Source: UBA7328 sp002471345
GTDB taxonomy: Bacteria > Bacteroidota > Bacteroidia > Chitinophagales > Saprospiraceae
DNA: 64,000 bases
Assembly: GCA_964011275.1 (NCBI GenBank)
Contig: CAXGOB010000011.1
Location: forward strand, 1-64,000
Direction of reading: 5' to 3'
A program made the position numbers and the translations under genes. Positions within the stretch are counted from its first letter, which is position 1. Every line of letters begins with the position of its first letter. The notes under the pieces were generated by a model. The model had not been told where the DNA came from, made no database searches, and saw nothing but the letters and a program-made list of their open reading frames with translations. Below are positions 43,883 to 52,658 of this stretch, in pieces.

Positions 43883-44880
43883 AGGTTTTTGTCACAGGAG
43901 GTACGGGGTTTATTGGATCTTATGTATTACAAGCAATAAGAGAAGCAGGTTATCGGGATATTATAGCTGGTAAAAGAAAGTCGAGTAGAACTGAATTAGT
44001 AAAAGACATTGAAGGGATTACCTGGATAGAGTGTGACCTTTTTGATGTCATGCAGATGGAAGAAATTATTTCAGGCTGTGATACGATCATACACATTGCT
44101 GGTTCAGTATCTTTTTCTCCTTGGAGGAAGGATCAAATATTTAAAACTAATGTGGATGCTACTGCCAATCTTGTAAATATTGCATTAGATCTAAATGTCA
44201 AAAGATTTATTCATTTTTCCTCAGTATCAGCATTTGGGATTTCATCCAAAAAAATAGATGAATCAAAAGCCTGGACTGAAAACAAATCCAAGTTGTACTA
44301 TTCTTTTTCTAAATATCAGGGAGAAAAGGAGGCTTGGAGAGGGTTTGCAGAAGGCCTCAATTTGTCAATCATAAACCCATCTTTTACAATAGGGGGAGGA
44401 TTTTGGAATGATGGACCTATGAGCATGATTTCTAAAATAGATAAAGGACTTAACTTTTACCCTTCTGGCACTAACGGATGCGTGGATGTTAGAGACATTG
44501 CAGAACTGTGTCTCATTTTGATGAAAAGAGAGGATATGTCAGGACAAAAATTTATATGCAGTGGGCATAATATTTCTCATTTTGATCTTATGAAAAAAAT
44601 GTGTGATGAATTAGAAAAGCCCCATCCTACAAAAGCAATCAAAGGATTATTCGGGAACTTGGCTTGGAGAGGAGCTTCTTTAGCTGCAAGGATTCAAGGA
44701 AAGGAGACATTGCTTTCTAAAGAAGCCTATATCATATCTTCTACTAATCTTAGTTATGATAATTCCAAAAGTGAAAAACAATTAGATATGAATTATAGAT
44801 CTCTTGAAGAGACCATAAAAGAGACTATAGCATGTTATGTGAAAAGTAAGAAAGATAGAAGAGACTATGGTATTCTATAA
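43879..44880 (+). CDS. NAD-dependent epimerase/dehydratase family protein (extended SDR)
   Basis: The 333-residue protein starts with the Rossmann motif FVTGGTGFIGSYV. It has IHIAGSVSFSPW, the catalytic serine region HFSSVSAFG and a YYSFSKYQGE motif giving Y-x3-K. It resembles the dihydroflavonol-4-reductase-like group common in Bacteroidota; the substrate is unknown. It overlaps anmK by 4 bases and meets the convergent DUF1080 gene with a 6-base overlap at the stop codons. Confidence 0.88.
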   Translation: MKVFVTGGTGFIGSYVLQAIREAGYRDIIAGKRKSSRTELVKDIEGITWIECDLFDVMQMEEIISGCDTIIHIAGSVSFSPWRKDQIFKTNVDATANLVNIALDLNVKRFIHFSSVSAFGISSKKIDESKAWTENKSKLYYSFSKYQGEKEAWRGFAEGLNLSIINPSFTIGGGFWNDGPMSMISKIDKGLNFYPSGTNGCVDVRDIAELCLILMKREDMSGQKFICSGHNISHFDLMKKMCDELEKPHPTKAIKGLFGNLAWRGASLAARIQGKETLLSKEAYIISSTNLSYDNSKSEKQLDMNYRSLEETIKETIACYVKSKKDRRDYGIL

Positions 44881-46233
44881 TTCTCTGATTTTGATATTCT
44901 TGAAATGTACAGTATCACCATGATCTTGTAAAACTATAACTCCACTTTCTTTTTGTCCGAAATCTTTATATTCAGCATACTTACTTTTCTCTACCAGTGC
45001 TCTAAAAGTTTGACTGTGCCTATTATACTCCACAATTTTCACATTATTAAGCCAATGCTCGACATGACCATTATTGATGATGATCTTTGCTCTATTCCAC
45101 TGATTTTTGAAGAATCTTTTATGTCTGTTTGATTTCTCTGTAAGGTTGTCAGCTCTAATTAGGTCATATAGTGACCCTAAGGTCCTATTCCCATTTTTAC
45201 CCTTCTTGGCATCTGGATGGAGGTTGTCATCCAGTATTTGGAACTCAAGACCAATAGCATTTTCCTTTGCTAATTCTTCTGGTAGAAGTAAATATTTTAT
45301 TCCACTATTGGCTTTCTCAGTTATTTTAAAATCTACTATTAATTCGAAATTGTCATATTCGAAATCAGTTTTTATATCTGCTCTTTGGATTGGATTTGCT
45401 CCTTCATTTATGGATAATATACCATTAGATATACTCCATTGAGTTTTCATATTTGTTTTTTGAGAAACAGCGCTCCAGCCACTCATGTCTTCACCATTCC
45501 AAAGCAGCTTCCAACCTTTTCTTTTCTCATTTTCAGTGAGCTTATTGAGTACATAATTGTATTCTGGGATTCTAGTTGATGCAGGGGTTTGATAAGAGTT
45601 AAGGTCAGTTGTTAGGATTCTTATGTTCTTCCACCTTATAAGACGTCCGGCATCTTTTTCTGATCCTATACTATGCACTTGCAGTGCAATGATGCCTTCT
45701 AAGGTTAAATCATCGACCAGATTAGCACATTGAGTACCATTTATCCATGTTTTAATATTTGGACCTATTGCTTCTATTCTAATTTGATTCCACTTCCCAT
45801 TTATAAATGCATCCTGCCCATTTTCATTTTCACTCAATGGGTAAATCCAACCTCTTCTTGCCTCGTCATAGATGCCACCGGACCACTTTCGATCAGAAGG
45901 ATCCAGTTCAAACTGGTAGCCATGTACTCTCCCTTTCATTATATCCTCTTTGCTTTCACTTCTGAATTGTATTCCAGAGTTAATATTGGGATCTAACCAT
46001 ACATCCATCTCCAAAATGAAATCACCATATTTCTTTTCTGTGGCTAAAAAGCTATTAGGCGTTCCTGTTCTTGTTGTTCCTATTATTTCCTGGTTTTCTA
46101 CGGTATACTCAGCACTGCCATTTATTTTTTCCCAACCCGTTAGATCTTTTCCATTGAATAAAGGTTGCCAATCCTGAGCCGTAGTTATAAATGGAATGAG
46201 TACAAGTACTATATGGAATATTTTTTTTTGCAT
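44875..46233 (-). CDS. Secreted protein with two DUF1080 (3-keto-disaccharide hydrolase-like) domains
   Basis: The 452-residue protein has a signal peptide (MQKKIFHIVLVLIPFITTAQ). Two DUF1080 jelly-roll domains follow (about 20-210 and 240-452), each starting with the typical WQPLFNGKDLTGWEK or WKLLWNGEDMSGW and containing NSGIQFR or NSGIKYLL. Members of this family hydrolyse 3-keto-glycosides. The start at 46233 is preferred over 46254 because the signal peptide begins there and overlap with the preceding gene is avoided. It is the last gene of a four-gene cluster with a heme-dehydrogenase-like protein, consistent with oxidation to a 3-keto sugar followed by hydrolysis. Confidence 0.88.
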   Translation of the reverse strand: MQKKIFHIVLVLIPFITTAQDWQPLFNGKDLTGWEKINGSAEYTVENQEIIGTTRTGTPNSFLATEKKYGDFILEMDVWLDPNINSGIQFRSESKEDIMKGRVHGYQFELDPSDRKWSGGIYDEARRGWIYPLSENENGQDAFINGKWNQIRIEAIGPNIKTWINGTQCANLVDDLTLEGIIALQVHSIGSEKDAGRLIRWKNIRILTTDLNSYQTPASTRIPEYNYVLNKLTENEKRKGWKLLWNGEDMSGWSAVSQKTNMKTQWSISNGILSINEGANPIQRADIKTDFEYDNFELIVDFKITEKANSGIKYLLLPEELAKENAIGLEFQILDDNLHPDAKKGKNGNRTLGSLYDLIRADNLTEKSNRHKRFFKNQWNRAKIIINNGHVEHWLNNVKIVEYNRHSQTFRALVEKSKYAEYKDFGQKESGVIVLQDHGDTVHFKNIKIREL

Positions 46234-46238
46234 TTCTC

Positions 46239-48452
46239 TTATTTTGAAGGCCAAGCCTCGATTTCTTGTTGAGTGAAAAGCTCTTGCCGGTCTTTGAGTT
46301 TTTCTCTCATTTCTTCAATCAGTTCAGTCGAAAATCTCTCGTGACTAGAGCTAAAACTATTTCTTATCCATAGTAAAATATCACGGATCTTTTCATCTGT
46401 GAACTCTGGGTTATTCTTAATTCCTGGCATAGCCGCATTGAATGAATATTCCACTCCATCCATTACAAATGGGCCTTCCATTCCTTGCAATGCAATAAGT
46501 ACGAGCTGTTCTGATGGTCCATTGAGAAATGGAGATTCATATAAAGGTGGACCGATTGATTCTATTCCTTTGCCATCTCTTCCATGGCATGTTGCGCAGT
46601 ATTGATGATAAAGAAAGAGGCCCTTTGTCCGGGGATCCGTTACATCTTCAAAATTGAGTTTCGGGTTTTGGCTTATGCCTTCTAAGGCGTTTTTTTCAGA
46701 TTCTTTTATAAGTTGTACTATTTTGAGTGTTGTATCATCAGGTATGTGTTTTTTGGCAAAATCAATATCCTTGATACCACTGACAATTGCTTCTGCATAA
46801 ATATCATTTGGGTTTTCATCTACAGTTATTTCTTCCCACTTCTTTTTGAATGGATTTCGAGAACTTTGACTTGAAAGGTAAGCCACTTGAAGATCCACGC
46901 TTTCATGATTGAGCTTGTCGGCAGCAGTAAAACATGCTGTAAAATCTTCATCAGTGATATCTTCAAGATAATATTGAACTAAATTGAGAGCAGTGATTAT
47001 AATCTCAGGGTCTGAAGAATTTTGTATGGTATTACTTAAATCTGACCCAGTGAGTTCATTCATGCCTTCTAGTGTCCAGAGCGAATGAATAGCGCTAACA
47101 TTATTGTAGTCAGCATTAAGTATGCTTCTGACTTTTTGAACAGTACTTTTTTCTCCATTGAGAACTAAATATTCTTGAGCTTTTATCCTTTCCCAATATC
47201 TAGGAGATGATAAGAGAGGTAACCAATCATCTTCTTTGTATGTACTATAATCTTTGTGTTTATATTTAAAACCGTCTTTTCTTAGTCTATATATTCTCCC
47301 TCCATCTTCATTTTTATCTAGCCCAATCTTCTTTACTAAGTCTATCAAATAGGTAGTCAAATATGCCCTGTGTTGGATAATGCCCTTCCTCATATCTACT
47401 ATATACATATTGCCATCTGGTCCATCGAATAAGTTCACTGGCCTGAATGTTTCGTCTTTTGACACAATAAATTCACTGATCGTATCTGTCATACTAGCCG
47501 TCACCATTCCATCTTTAGTTCCCATTTCATATCTCTTAATGAGATTGGCTTCTGGCCCACATACAAAAGCATTTCCGGTATAGTCATCCCCAAAAGCGTC
47601 CCCTTTAAAAATGAGTGGACTACAAGCAGAAGTGAAATTGCTGACTTTTCCATCAGGCATAAGCACGCCCTTTTGATAGCCTCTATTTACAGCAGTGGCT
47701 TGGTAAGGGTAGAATTTTCTTGTGCCAACTATGTTGCTCTTGTATACATTTTTCCTTTCTAAATATTCATTTTGATCAAAACTATTAGGTAGGACATGAT
47801 CCCCAAAAAGTGGATTACTATTGTCATTATAGAATAGCCTTCCAGCTCTATCATTAGTAATACCCCATTGACCACGATATATAGTTGGTTCGATCTCCCA
47901 TAATCCATTTGTGAGCCTATACCTCCGATCCGATTTAGCATTATATATCCAGTTGTCAATATTGTAAAGGAGGCCATTTGGCATATGTTCGACATTACCT
48001 CCATTGGTATACATGCTATCTACGAGTATTCTTTCTCCTGCAGTATCATCATCTTTTACTTCTACCCACCAAAGATTAGGTGGCTCTGCATAAAGTAGCC
48101 CGCCATTATAATATTTGATAGCCCTTGGTAAAACTAATTCATCTAAAAAAACGACTTTTTCATCTGGGCTTCCATCTTTATCATTGTCCTTGAAAAAAGA
48201 AATTCTGCCATCAGGATAGTCTTCATCAGATCCGTCAATATCTCTCATATATCCTGTCAACTCTACAGTCCAAATCCTACCCTTTAAATCAAAGTCTAAT
48301 GCCACAGGCCCTGTTAACAAGGGCTCAGTGATCAATGCATCCATCTTAAAGCCTTCTTTCAGAATAAATTCTTCACTATAGTCTTTCTGATCCGAACATG
48401 ACATTAAAATGACAATAGTGAAAAGGAAAATGCAGTGGAGAGTTTTATTCAT
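46239..48452 (-). CDS. PVC-type heme-binding propeller lipoprotein with C-terminal cytochrome c domain
   Basis: The 737-residue protein has a lipobox at Cys19 (ILMSCSD). A seven-bladed propeller of the membrane-bound dehydrogenase (DUF7133-like) type follows, about 30-400, with GPVALDFDLKGRIWTVE and MYIVDMRKGIIQHR. A helical HEAT-like region spans ~420-590. The C-terminal cytochrome c has heme motif CATCH at 619-623 and the distal Met near 675 in AAMPGI. It probably hands electrons from substrate oxidation to a periplasmic chain. No PQQ or sugar-binding residue can be assigned by eye. It is 5 bases from the DUF1080 gene. Confidence 0.86.
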   Translation of the reverse strand: MNKTLHCIFLFTIVILMSCSDQKDYSEEFILKEGFKMDALITEPLLTGPVALDFDLKGRIWTVELTGYMRDIDGSDEDYPDGRISFFKDNDKDGSPDEKVVFLDELVLPRAIKYYNGGLLYAEPPNLWWVEVKDDDTAGERILVDSMYTNGGNVEHMPNGLLYNIDNWIYNAKSDRRYRLTNGLWEIEPTIYRGQWGITNDRAGRLFYNDNSNPLFGDHVLPNSFDQNEYLERKNVYKSNIVGTRKFYPYQATAVNRGYQKGVLMPDGKVSNFTSACSPLIFKGDAFGDDYTGNAFVCGPEANLIKRYEMGTKDGMVTASMTDTISEFIVSKDETFRPVNLFDGPDGNMYIVDMRKGIIQHRAYLTTYLIDLVKKIGLDKNEDGGRIYRLRKDGFKYKHKDYSTYKEDDWLPLLSSPRYWERIKAQEYLVLNGEKSTVQKVRSILNADYNNVSAIHSLWTLEGMNELTGSDLSNTIQNSSDPEIIITALNLVQYYLEDITDEDFTACFTAADKLNHESVDLQVAYLSSQSSRNPFKKKWEEITVDENPNDIYAEAIVSGIKDIDFAKKHIPDDTTLKIVQLIKESEKNALEGISQNPKLNFEDVTDPRTKGLFLYHQYCATCHGRDGKGIESIGPPLYESPFLNGPSEQLVLIALQGMEGPFVMDGVEYSFNAAMPGIKNNPEFTDEKIRDILLWIRNSFSSSHERFSTELIEEMREKLKDRQELFTQQEIEAWPSK

Positions 48453-48504
48453 CTTGTGATATATATACTTGAGATTGGAAAGATATTGAAAAGACTTTAA
48501 TACT

Positions 48505-49881
48505 CTATTCTAAGGCAATCTTAGGATTAACCCATGAATAGAGAATATCAGCCAGTAAATAGGCTAAAATGGTAACTACTGACATCATAATTACCAATCC
48601 ACTAATAACGGTCCAGTCAGAAATATAGATAGAGTCGAATAGCAACTTGCCTATACCTGGTATGCTAAATATAATTTCAATGACCAAAGATCCTGCGAAT
48701 AGGCCTGGAAGACTTCCTGTAAGAATTGTAATGTATGGGATCATTCCATTTTTTAATACATGCTTATTATACATTCTTTTTTGACTGATGCCTTTTGCTT
48801 TCAAAGCTGTGATGAAGTCTGAGGAAAGCACTTCTGAAAACTTTGATTTCATGATTCTAGACATATATGCTAGAGAAGGAAGAATGATGCAAATAATGGG
48901 TAGTGTAAGTTGTGAAAAATTCAATAGAATTTGCTCACTGACTGATTTGTCAGCATACCAATATTTTATTCCTGTACTTGGAAAAATATTTGTCCAGGCA
49001 CCATATCGATCTGTCGTAAAAAATACAACCATTAGAGTAGCGGTCCAAAAGACAGGCATAGTATAGACAAAAAACATAGCTGATGACGCGTATTTTTCCT
49101 TTTTTGTGTCATCATTTTTGATGCTCCAGAGGCCAAGAAATAGACCCAGCCCCCCGGCAATTATGAAGGAAATTACATTTAATGAAAGAGTCCATTTTAG
49201 AGCCTTAATGATTTTGGAATTTGCTGTTCTTCCATCAGCTTTTGAAATTCCCATTTTACCAGTAAAAATCCCAGTAACGAAAAGATGGAATTGATTTTTA
49301 AATCCGTGAATAACCAATTTGGGAAATGTAAATGAATTCTTGACTTGACTCAGCTTCTCAAAGCTTTCAATCAATTCGTTGATTGCAGGAATGTCATGGA
49401 TGTTACCTGTTTTCAATGAAGAAAATAAATAGGCCAACTTATTCAAGTCTTTCTCTCTTGATATTTTGGAGAGAATGGATTTGGTTTCAATATTGACAAG
49501 GCTATCTAGTGCTCCAACCTCTTGTAGTCCTTTTTGCCTTTGAATAAAGTCAGTTGAACATTCAATACATTTTGAATAGCGTATTGCTTGTGTGAGAAAT
49601 GATCTTTCATCATGAAGGATAATTTTATGTAGAGTATCAGGGAAGTAGGATGGGATTATATCAAAATAGAACTTTGGAAGATGTTTGTTTTGTCTGATGG
49701 CTTCTTTTGTATAGGCTTTTTCGAAGTCTTTTTTGTGCACTGGTCTTTCCCCAAATGAACTGGACATAAAATCATCAACGGGATCTATGACACTATAGGA
49801 CTGAAAAAGGTATACTGCACTAATTACTGACAGTAGTACAATAAGAGAATGGACTAATTTTTTAAAAGCATAATTATACAA
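48505..49881 (-). CDS. OppB/DppB-like ABC transporter permease with large periplasmic insertion
   Basis: The 458-residue protein has TM1 at ~10-30, then about 190 mostly hydrophilic residues. The conserved BPD_transp_1 domain follows (about 230-455, five TM helices) with the ATPase-contact loop ALKAKGISQKRMYNKHVLKN and GSLVIEIIFSIPGIGKLLF. It lies 33 bases after the SBP_bac_5 gene, so the two belong to one importer. No OppC-type permease or ATPase follows; the next gene is the heme lipoprotein. The missing parts may be encoded elsewhere. Confidence 0.9.
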   Translation of the reverse strand: MYNYAFKKLVHSLIVLLSVISAVYLFQSYSVIDPVDDFMSSSFGERPVHKKDFEKAYTKEAIRQNKHLPKFYFDIIPSYFPDTLHKIILHDERSFLTQAIRYSKCIECSTDFIQRQKGLQEVGALDSLVNIETKSILSKISREKDLNKLAYLFSSLKTGNIHDIPAINELIESFEKLSQVKNSFTFPKLVIHGFKNQFHLFVTGIFTGKMGISKADGRTANSKIIKALKWTLSLNVISFIIAGGLGLFLGLWSIKNDDTKKEKYASSAMFFVYTMPVFWTATLMVVFFTTDRYGAWTNIFPSTGIKYWYADKSVSEQILLNFSQLTLPIICIILPSLAYMSRIMKSKFSEVLSSDFITALKAKGISQKRMYNKHVLKNGMIPYITILTGSLPGLFAGSLVIEIIFSIPGIGKLLFDSIYISDWTVISGLVIMMSVVTILAYLLADILYSWVNPKIALE

Positions 49882-49914
49882 CCGTTAGAATATTTTTAGA
49901 TTCTTTAAAGATAT

Positions 49915-51654
49915 TTATTCTATTGGTTTAAATGCATTAGCTATATATCCTGGTCTTCTAGATGTAATAAGAGGATCAAAATTTTTACTAACTAAAATCT
50001 TCTCCACTGGGGCATATAGTGTCAATCTGGCATATTCATCGTAGATAACTCTCTGCGCAGAGTGGAATAATTCATTTCTTTTCGTTTCCTCTTTAATTTC
50101 TTCTAATTCTTCGAGAATTTTATCCAATTCTGGTTTAGAGAAACGTGCATAATTTTGTCCTTTACCACCTATTTGAGAAGAATGCCATTGATGATAAAGA
50201 TTTTCTATTGGTGAAAATGTAGCCATCATAGGGGTCATTTCAAAATCTCCAGTTTCTAAATTTTGTGGCTTTGTTATCCTAAAGGATTGCGTTATGAGTT
50301 CAATTCCAACTCCAGCTTGTTGTGCTCCTTCTTTCATTGCAAGTGAAACTCTCTGGCTTAAAGCTGAACTAGATGTATGGAGGCGCATTTGCATCTCCAT
50401 GAGCTCTCCGTTTATCATTTTATCTACAGTTCCATTCCCATTGGAATCAGACCAACCTGCTTCTGCTATCAGCGTCTTAGCAGCTTCTATATTATAATCC
50501 AAAAGATCTAATCCTGAGTTATAGTATGATCTTCTTTCAGAAATAACTGAAGAAACTCTTGTTCCGACACCACCTTCTATTACTTCTATTAATCGATCTA
50601 CGTTAATTAAATGTGCCATTGCCTTTCTCACTCTTTTATCAGAAAGAAATGGACTTTCATTATTCAGTTGTAGATAAAGATATCGTTCGAGTTGAGGGGT
50701 ATAGAAATCATATTTTGAAGAAATTATTTCATCGTCTTTTAATTCCAAAAATCGTTCACCTGTTGTAGATTGAAGCGTAGCAACATCCATTTCACCGGCA
50801 GAAAGCTGATTAATAGCGACTACATCATCTTCTACTATTTGAAATATAATCTCTTTGGGGTAGGCTTGAAGAGGAATGCGATCTGGATAATTATTTCCCC
50901 AATAATTTTCTTTCCTTTCTAATCTTATGAATTGATCAGACTCCCATGCAGTGAGTTTATAAGGTCCTGCACCTTCTACTACTTCTCGACTATATTTAGC
51001 TTCTTGAAACTGTGATGCAAATTCAGCTAAGGAGGGGTCAGATTCCACTTGATCCTCATATAGACTTTCGTCTAATAAATCTTCCAAAGAATAGCCTGCC
51101 ATTACATTATTGGGATCATAAAACTTAATAGGATATAGTTCTACTCCACAAAGAAAGATCAGGTTGTCCTGGTCAGGCATAGATGTCACAACTGTGAATT
51201 TCTTTGGATCATTATTATTTATTGAAATTGAATCAATAATCTTCTTATAAATGGTTTTGTATCCGGACAGATTTAATCCTTTGTGATAGATTAATTTAAT
51301 TGTAAAAAGATAATCTTCAGCCGTTACCGGAGAACCGTCTGACCAAACTGCATCAGGTAGAATTTCGAACTCATAAGAATACTTTTCAGCATTTATCCCT
51401 TCTGTTATAAGAATGGGTTCAGGAAGTTCTTTAACTAATAGTGGCTCATACTCCATTGTGATTGGATTTTGCTCACCAAGCATAAACATGACATATTGGT
51501 AGACTTCACGACTACTTGATGTTCCATGAAGCAGAGGGTTGATCCTGTCAGGATCTTTTGCTAATCTTACAATTAGACGTTCAACACTATAATCCTTTTC
51601 AGGATTGCATGAAACTAAAAAAGAAAGTACTAAAAGGTAAATAAGTCGACGCAT
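49915..51654 (-). CDS. SBP_bac_5 extracellular solute-binding lipoprotein
   Basis: The 579-residue protein has a lipobox at Cys16 (SFLVSCNPE) and the family-5 binding-protein fold. Features include the opening with DPDRINPLLHG, SDGSPVTAEDYLFTIK, GAGPYKLTAWESDQFIRLERKENYW, DKRVRKAMAHLINVDRLI and a C-terminal YAPVEKILVS. Such proteins bind peptides, but some bind oligosaccharides. The start at 51654 is chosen for the lipoprotein signal; the frame extends to 51690. It is the first gene of the cluster with the permease, heme protein and DUF1080 protein, and is divergent from the epimerase at 51748. Confidence 0.92.
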   Translation of the reverse strand: MRRLIYLLVLSFLVSCNPEKDYSVERLIVRLAKDPDRINPLLHGTSSSREVYQYVMFMLGEQNPITMEYEPLLVKELPEPILITEGINAEKYSYEFEILPDAVWSDGSPVTAEDYLFTIKLIYHKGLNLSGYKTIYKKIIDSISINNNDPKKFTVVTSMPDQDNLIFLCGVELYPIKFYDPNNVMAGYSLEDLLDESLYEDQVESDPSLAEFASQFQEAKYSREVVEGAGPYKLTAWESDQFIRLERKENYWGNNYPDRIPLQAYPKEIIFQIVEDDVVAINQLSAGEMDVATLQSTTGERFLELKDDEIISSKYDFYTPQLERYLYLQLNNESPFLSDKRVRKAMAHLINVDRLIEVIEGGVGTRVSSVISERRSYYNSGLDLLDYNIEAAKTLIAEAGWSDSNGNGTVDKMINGELMEMQMRLHTSSSALSQRVSLAMKEGAQQAGVGIELITQSFRITKPQNLETGDFEMTPMMATFSPIENLYHQWHSSQIGGKGQNYARFSKPELDKILEELEEIKEETKRNELFHSAQRVIYDEYARLTLYAPVEKILVSKNFDPLITSRRPGYIANAFKPIE

Positions 51655-51747
51655 TCTGAAATATTTGGCCAAAGTGCACAATACAAGCAATTAACAAAAA
51701 ATAATCCATAGATGAAACCTTAATCGGCGGACTGCATTATATGTCTA

Positions 51748-52650
51748 ATGAAAAAAGTACTTATAGCAGGAGGTAGTGGACTTATAGGTAAAAATATTAC
51801 ATCATTACTTTTGTCCTATGGATACCAGGTTGGCATTTTGTCTAGAGTTAAGAAAGAGGCCACTAATGTTACTTATCATCTTTGGAATTTAGAAACTCAG
51901 GATATAGATCTTTCGGTTTTGAGTTATGATTTTATAGTGAATCTTACAGGTGCGGGTATAGCTGATAAAAATTGGACTGATAAACGCAAGAAGGAAATTA
52001 TCCGGAGTAGAGTAAAAAGTGCCCAACTGCTTAAAAACACTTTCAAGAAGGGTAAAAAAATTCAAGCCATAATCAACGCATCAGCTATAGGATATTATGG
52101 CAATTCTGGTAATGCTATTCTGACTGAAGACCATGGTGTTCAGAATAAAGAATTTTTATCAGAAGTATGTGAAATATGGGAAACTGCGGCATTATCTCTT
52201 CAAGCAATAACTGAAAGGTTAGTTATTCTAAGAATAGGTATTGTGCTTTCATCTGAAGGGGGGGCTCTCAGCAAAATGGTTCCGCCTATACGATTAGGCC
52301 TTGCTAATTATCTAGGAAGTGGAAAACAATGGATGAGTTGGGTTCATATTGATGACATATCTAAAATGATACTGCATTTTATAAAGAATAATGAAACTTC
52401 AGGTATCTACAACGGAGTGAGTCCCAGCCCAGAAAGAAATATTGATTTTACAAAGCAGTTAAAATCTGTTGTCAACCGATTTGCACTAGTTTTACCTGCA
52501 CCATCATTGGGAATAAAAGCAGTACTCGGAGAAATGGCTCGGTTAGTACTTAATAGTAACCGTATTTCCGCTGATAAAATACTCAGTTCAGGATTTGTCT
52601 TTAAATATCCTGATTTGAAATCTGCTTTAGAGGATTTATATAAAAAGTGA
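51748..52650 (+). CDS. TIGR01777-family NAD(P)-binding epimerase-like protein
   Basis: The 300-residue extended SDR-like protein has the Rossmann motif GGSGLIGK, the family motif NLTGAGIADKNWTDKRKKEI, the catalytic-site region ASAIGYYGN and MSWVHIDDI. This matches the YfcH/SDR39U1 group, whose substrate is not known. It is convergent with the protease gene, 8 bases away. Confidence 0.93.
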   Translation: MKKVLIAGGSGLIGKNITSLLLSYGYQVGILSRVKKEATNVTYHLWNLETQDIDLSVLSYDFIVNLTGAGIADKNWTDKRKKEIIRSRVKSAQLLKNTFKKGKKIQAIINASAIGYYGNSGNAILTEDHGVQNKEFLSEVCEIWETAALSLQAITERLVILRIGIVLSSEGGALSKMVPPIRLGLANYLGSGKQWMSWVHIDDISKMILHFIKNNETSGIYNGVSPSPERNIDFTKQLKSVVNRFALVLPAPSLGIKAVLGEMARLVLNSNRISADKILSSGFVFKYPDLKSALEDLYKK

Positions 52651-52658
52651 TAATATGG

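Noticed and set aside
48505..49881. Suspicion that the long OppB-like permease is a fusion or frameshift product
   Set aside because: The frame is continuous, with TM1 before and a complete permease domain after the insertion; a large periplasmic loop explains the extra length.
51664..51673. TTTGGCCAAA palindrome upstream of the SBP_bac_5 gene
   Set aside because: It is only 10 bp and expected by chance in a window of this size; too weak to call an operator.
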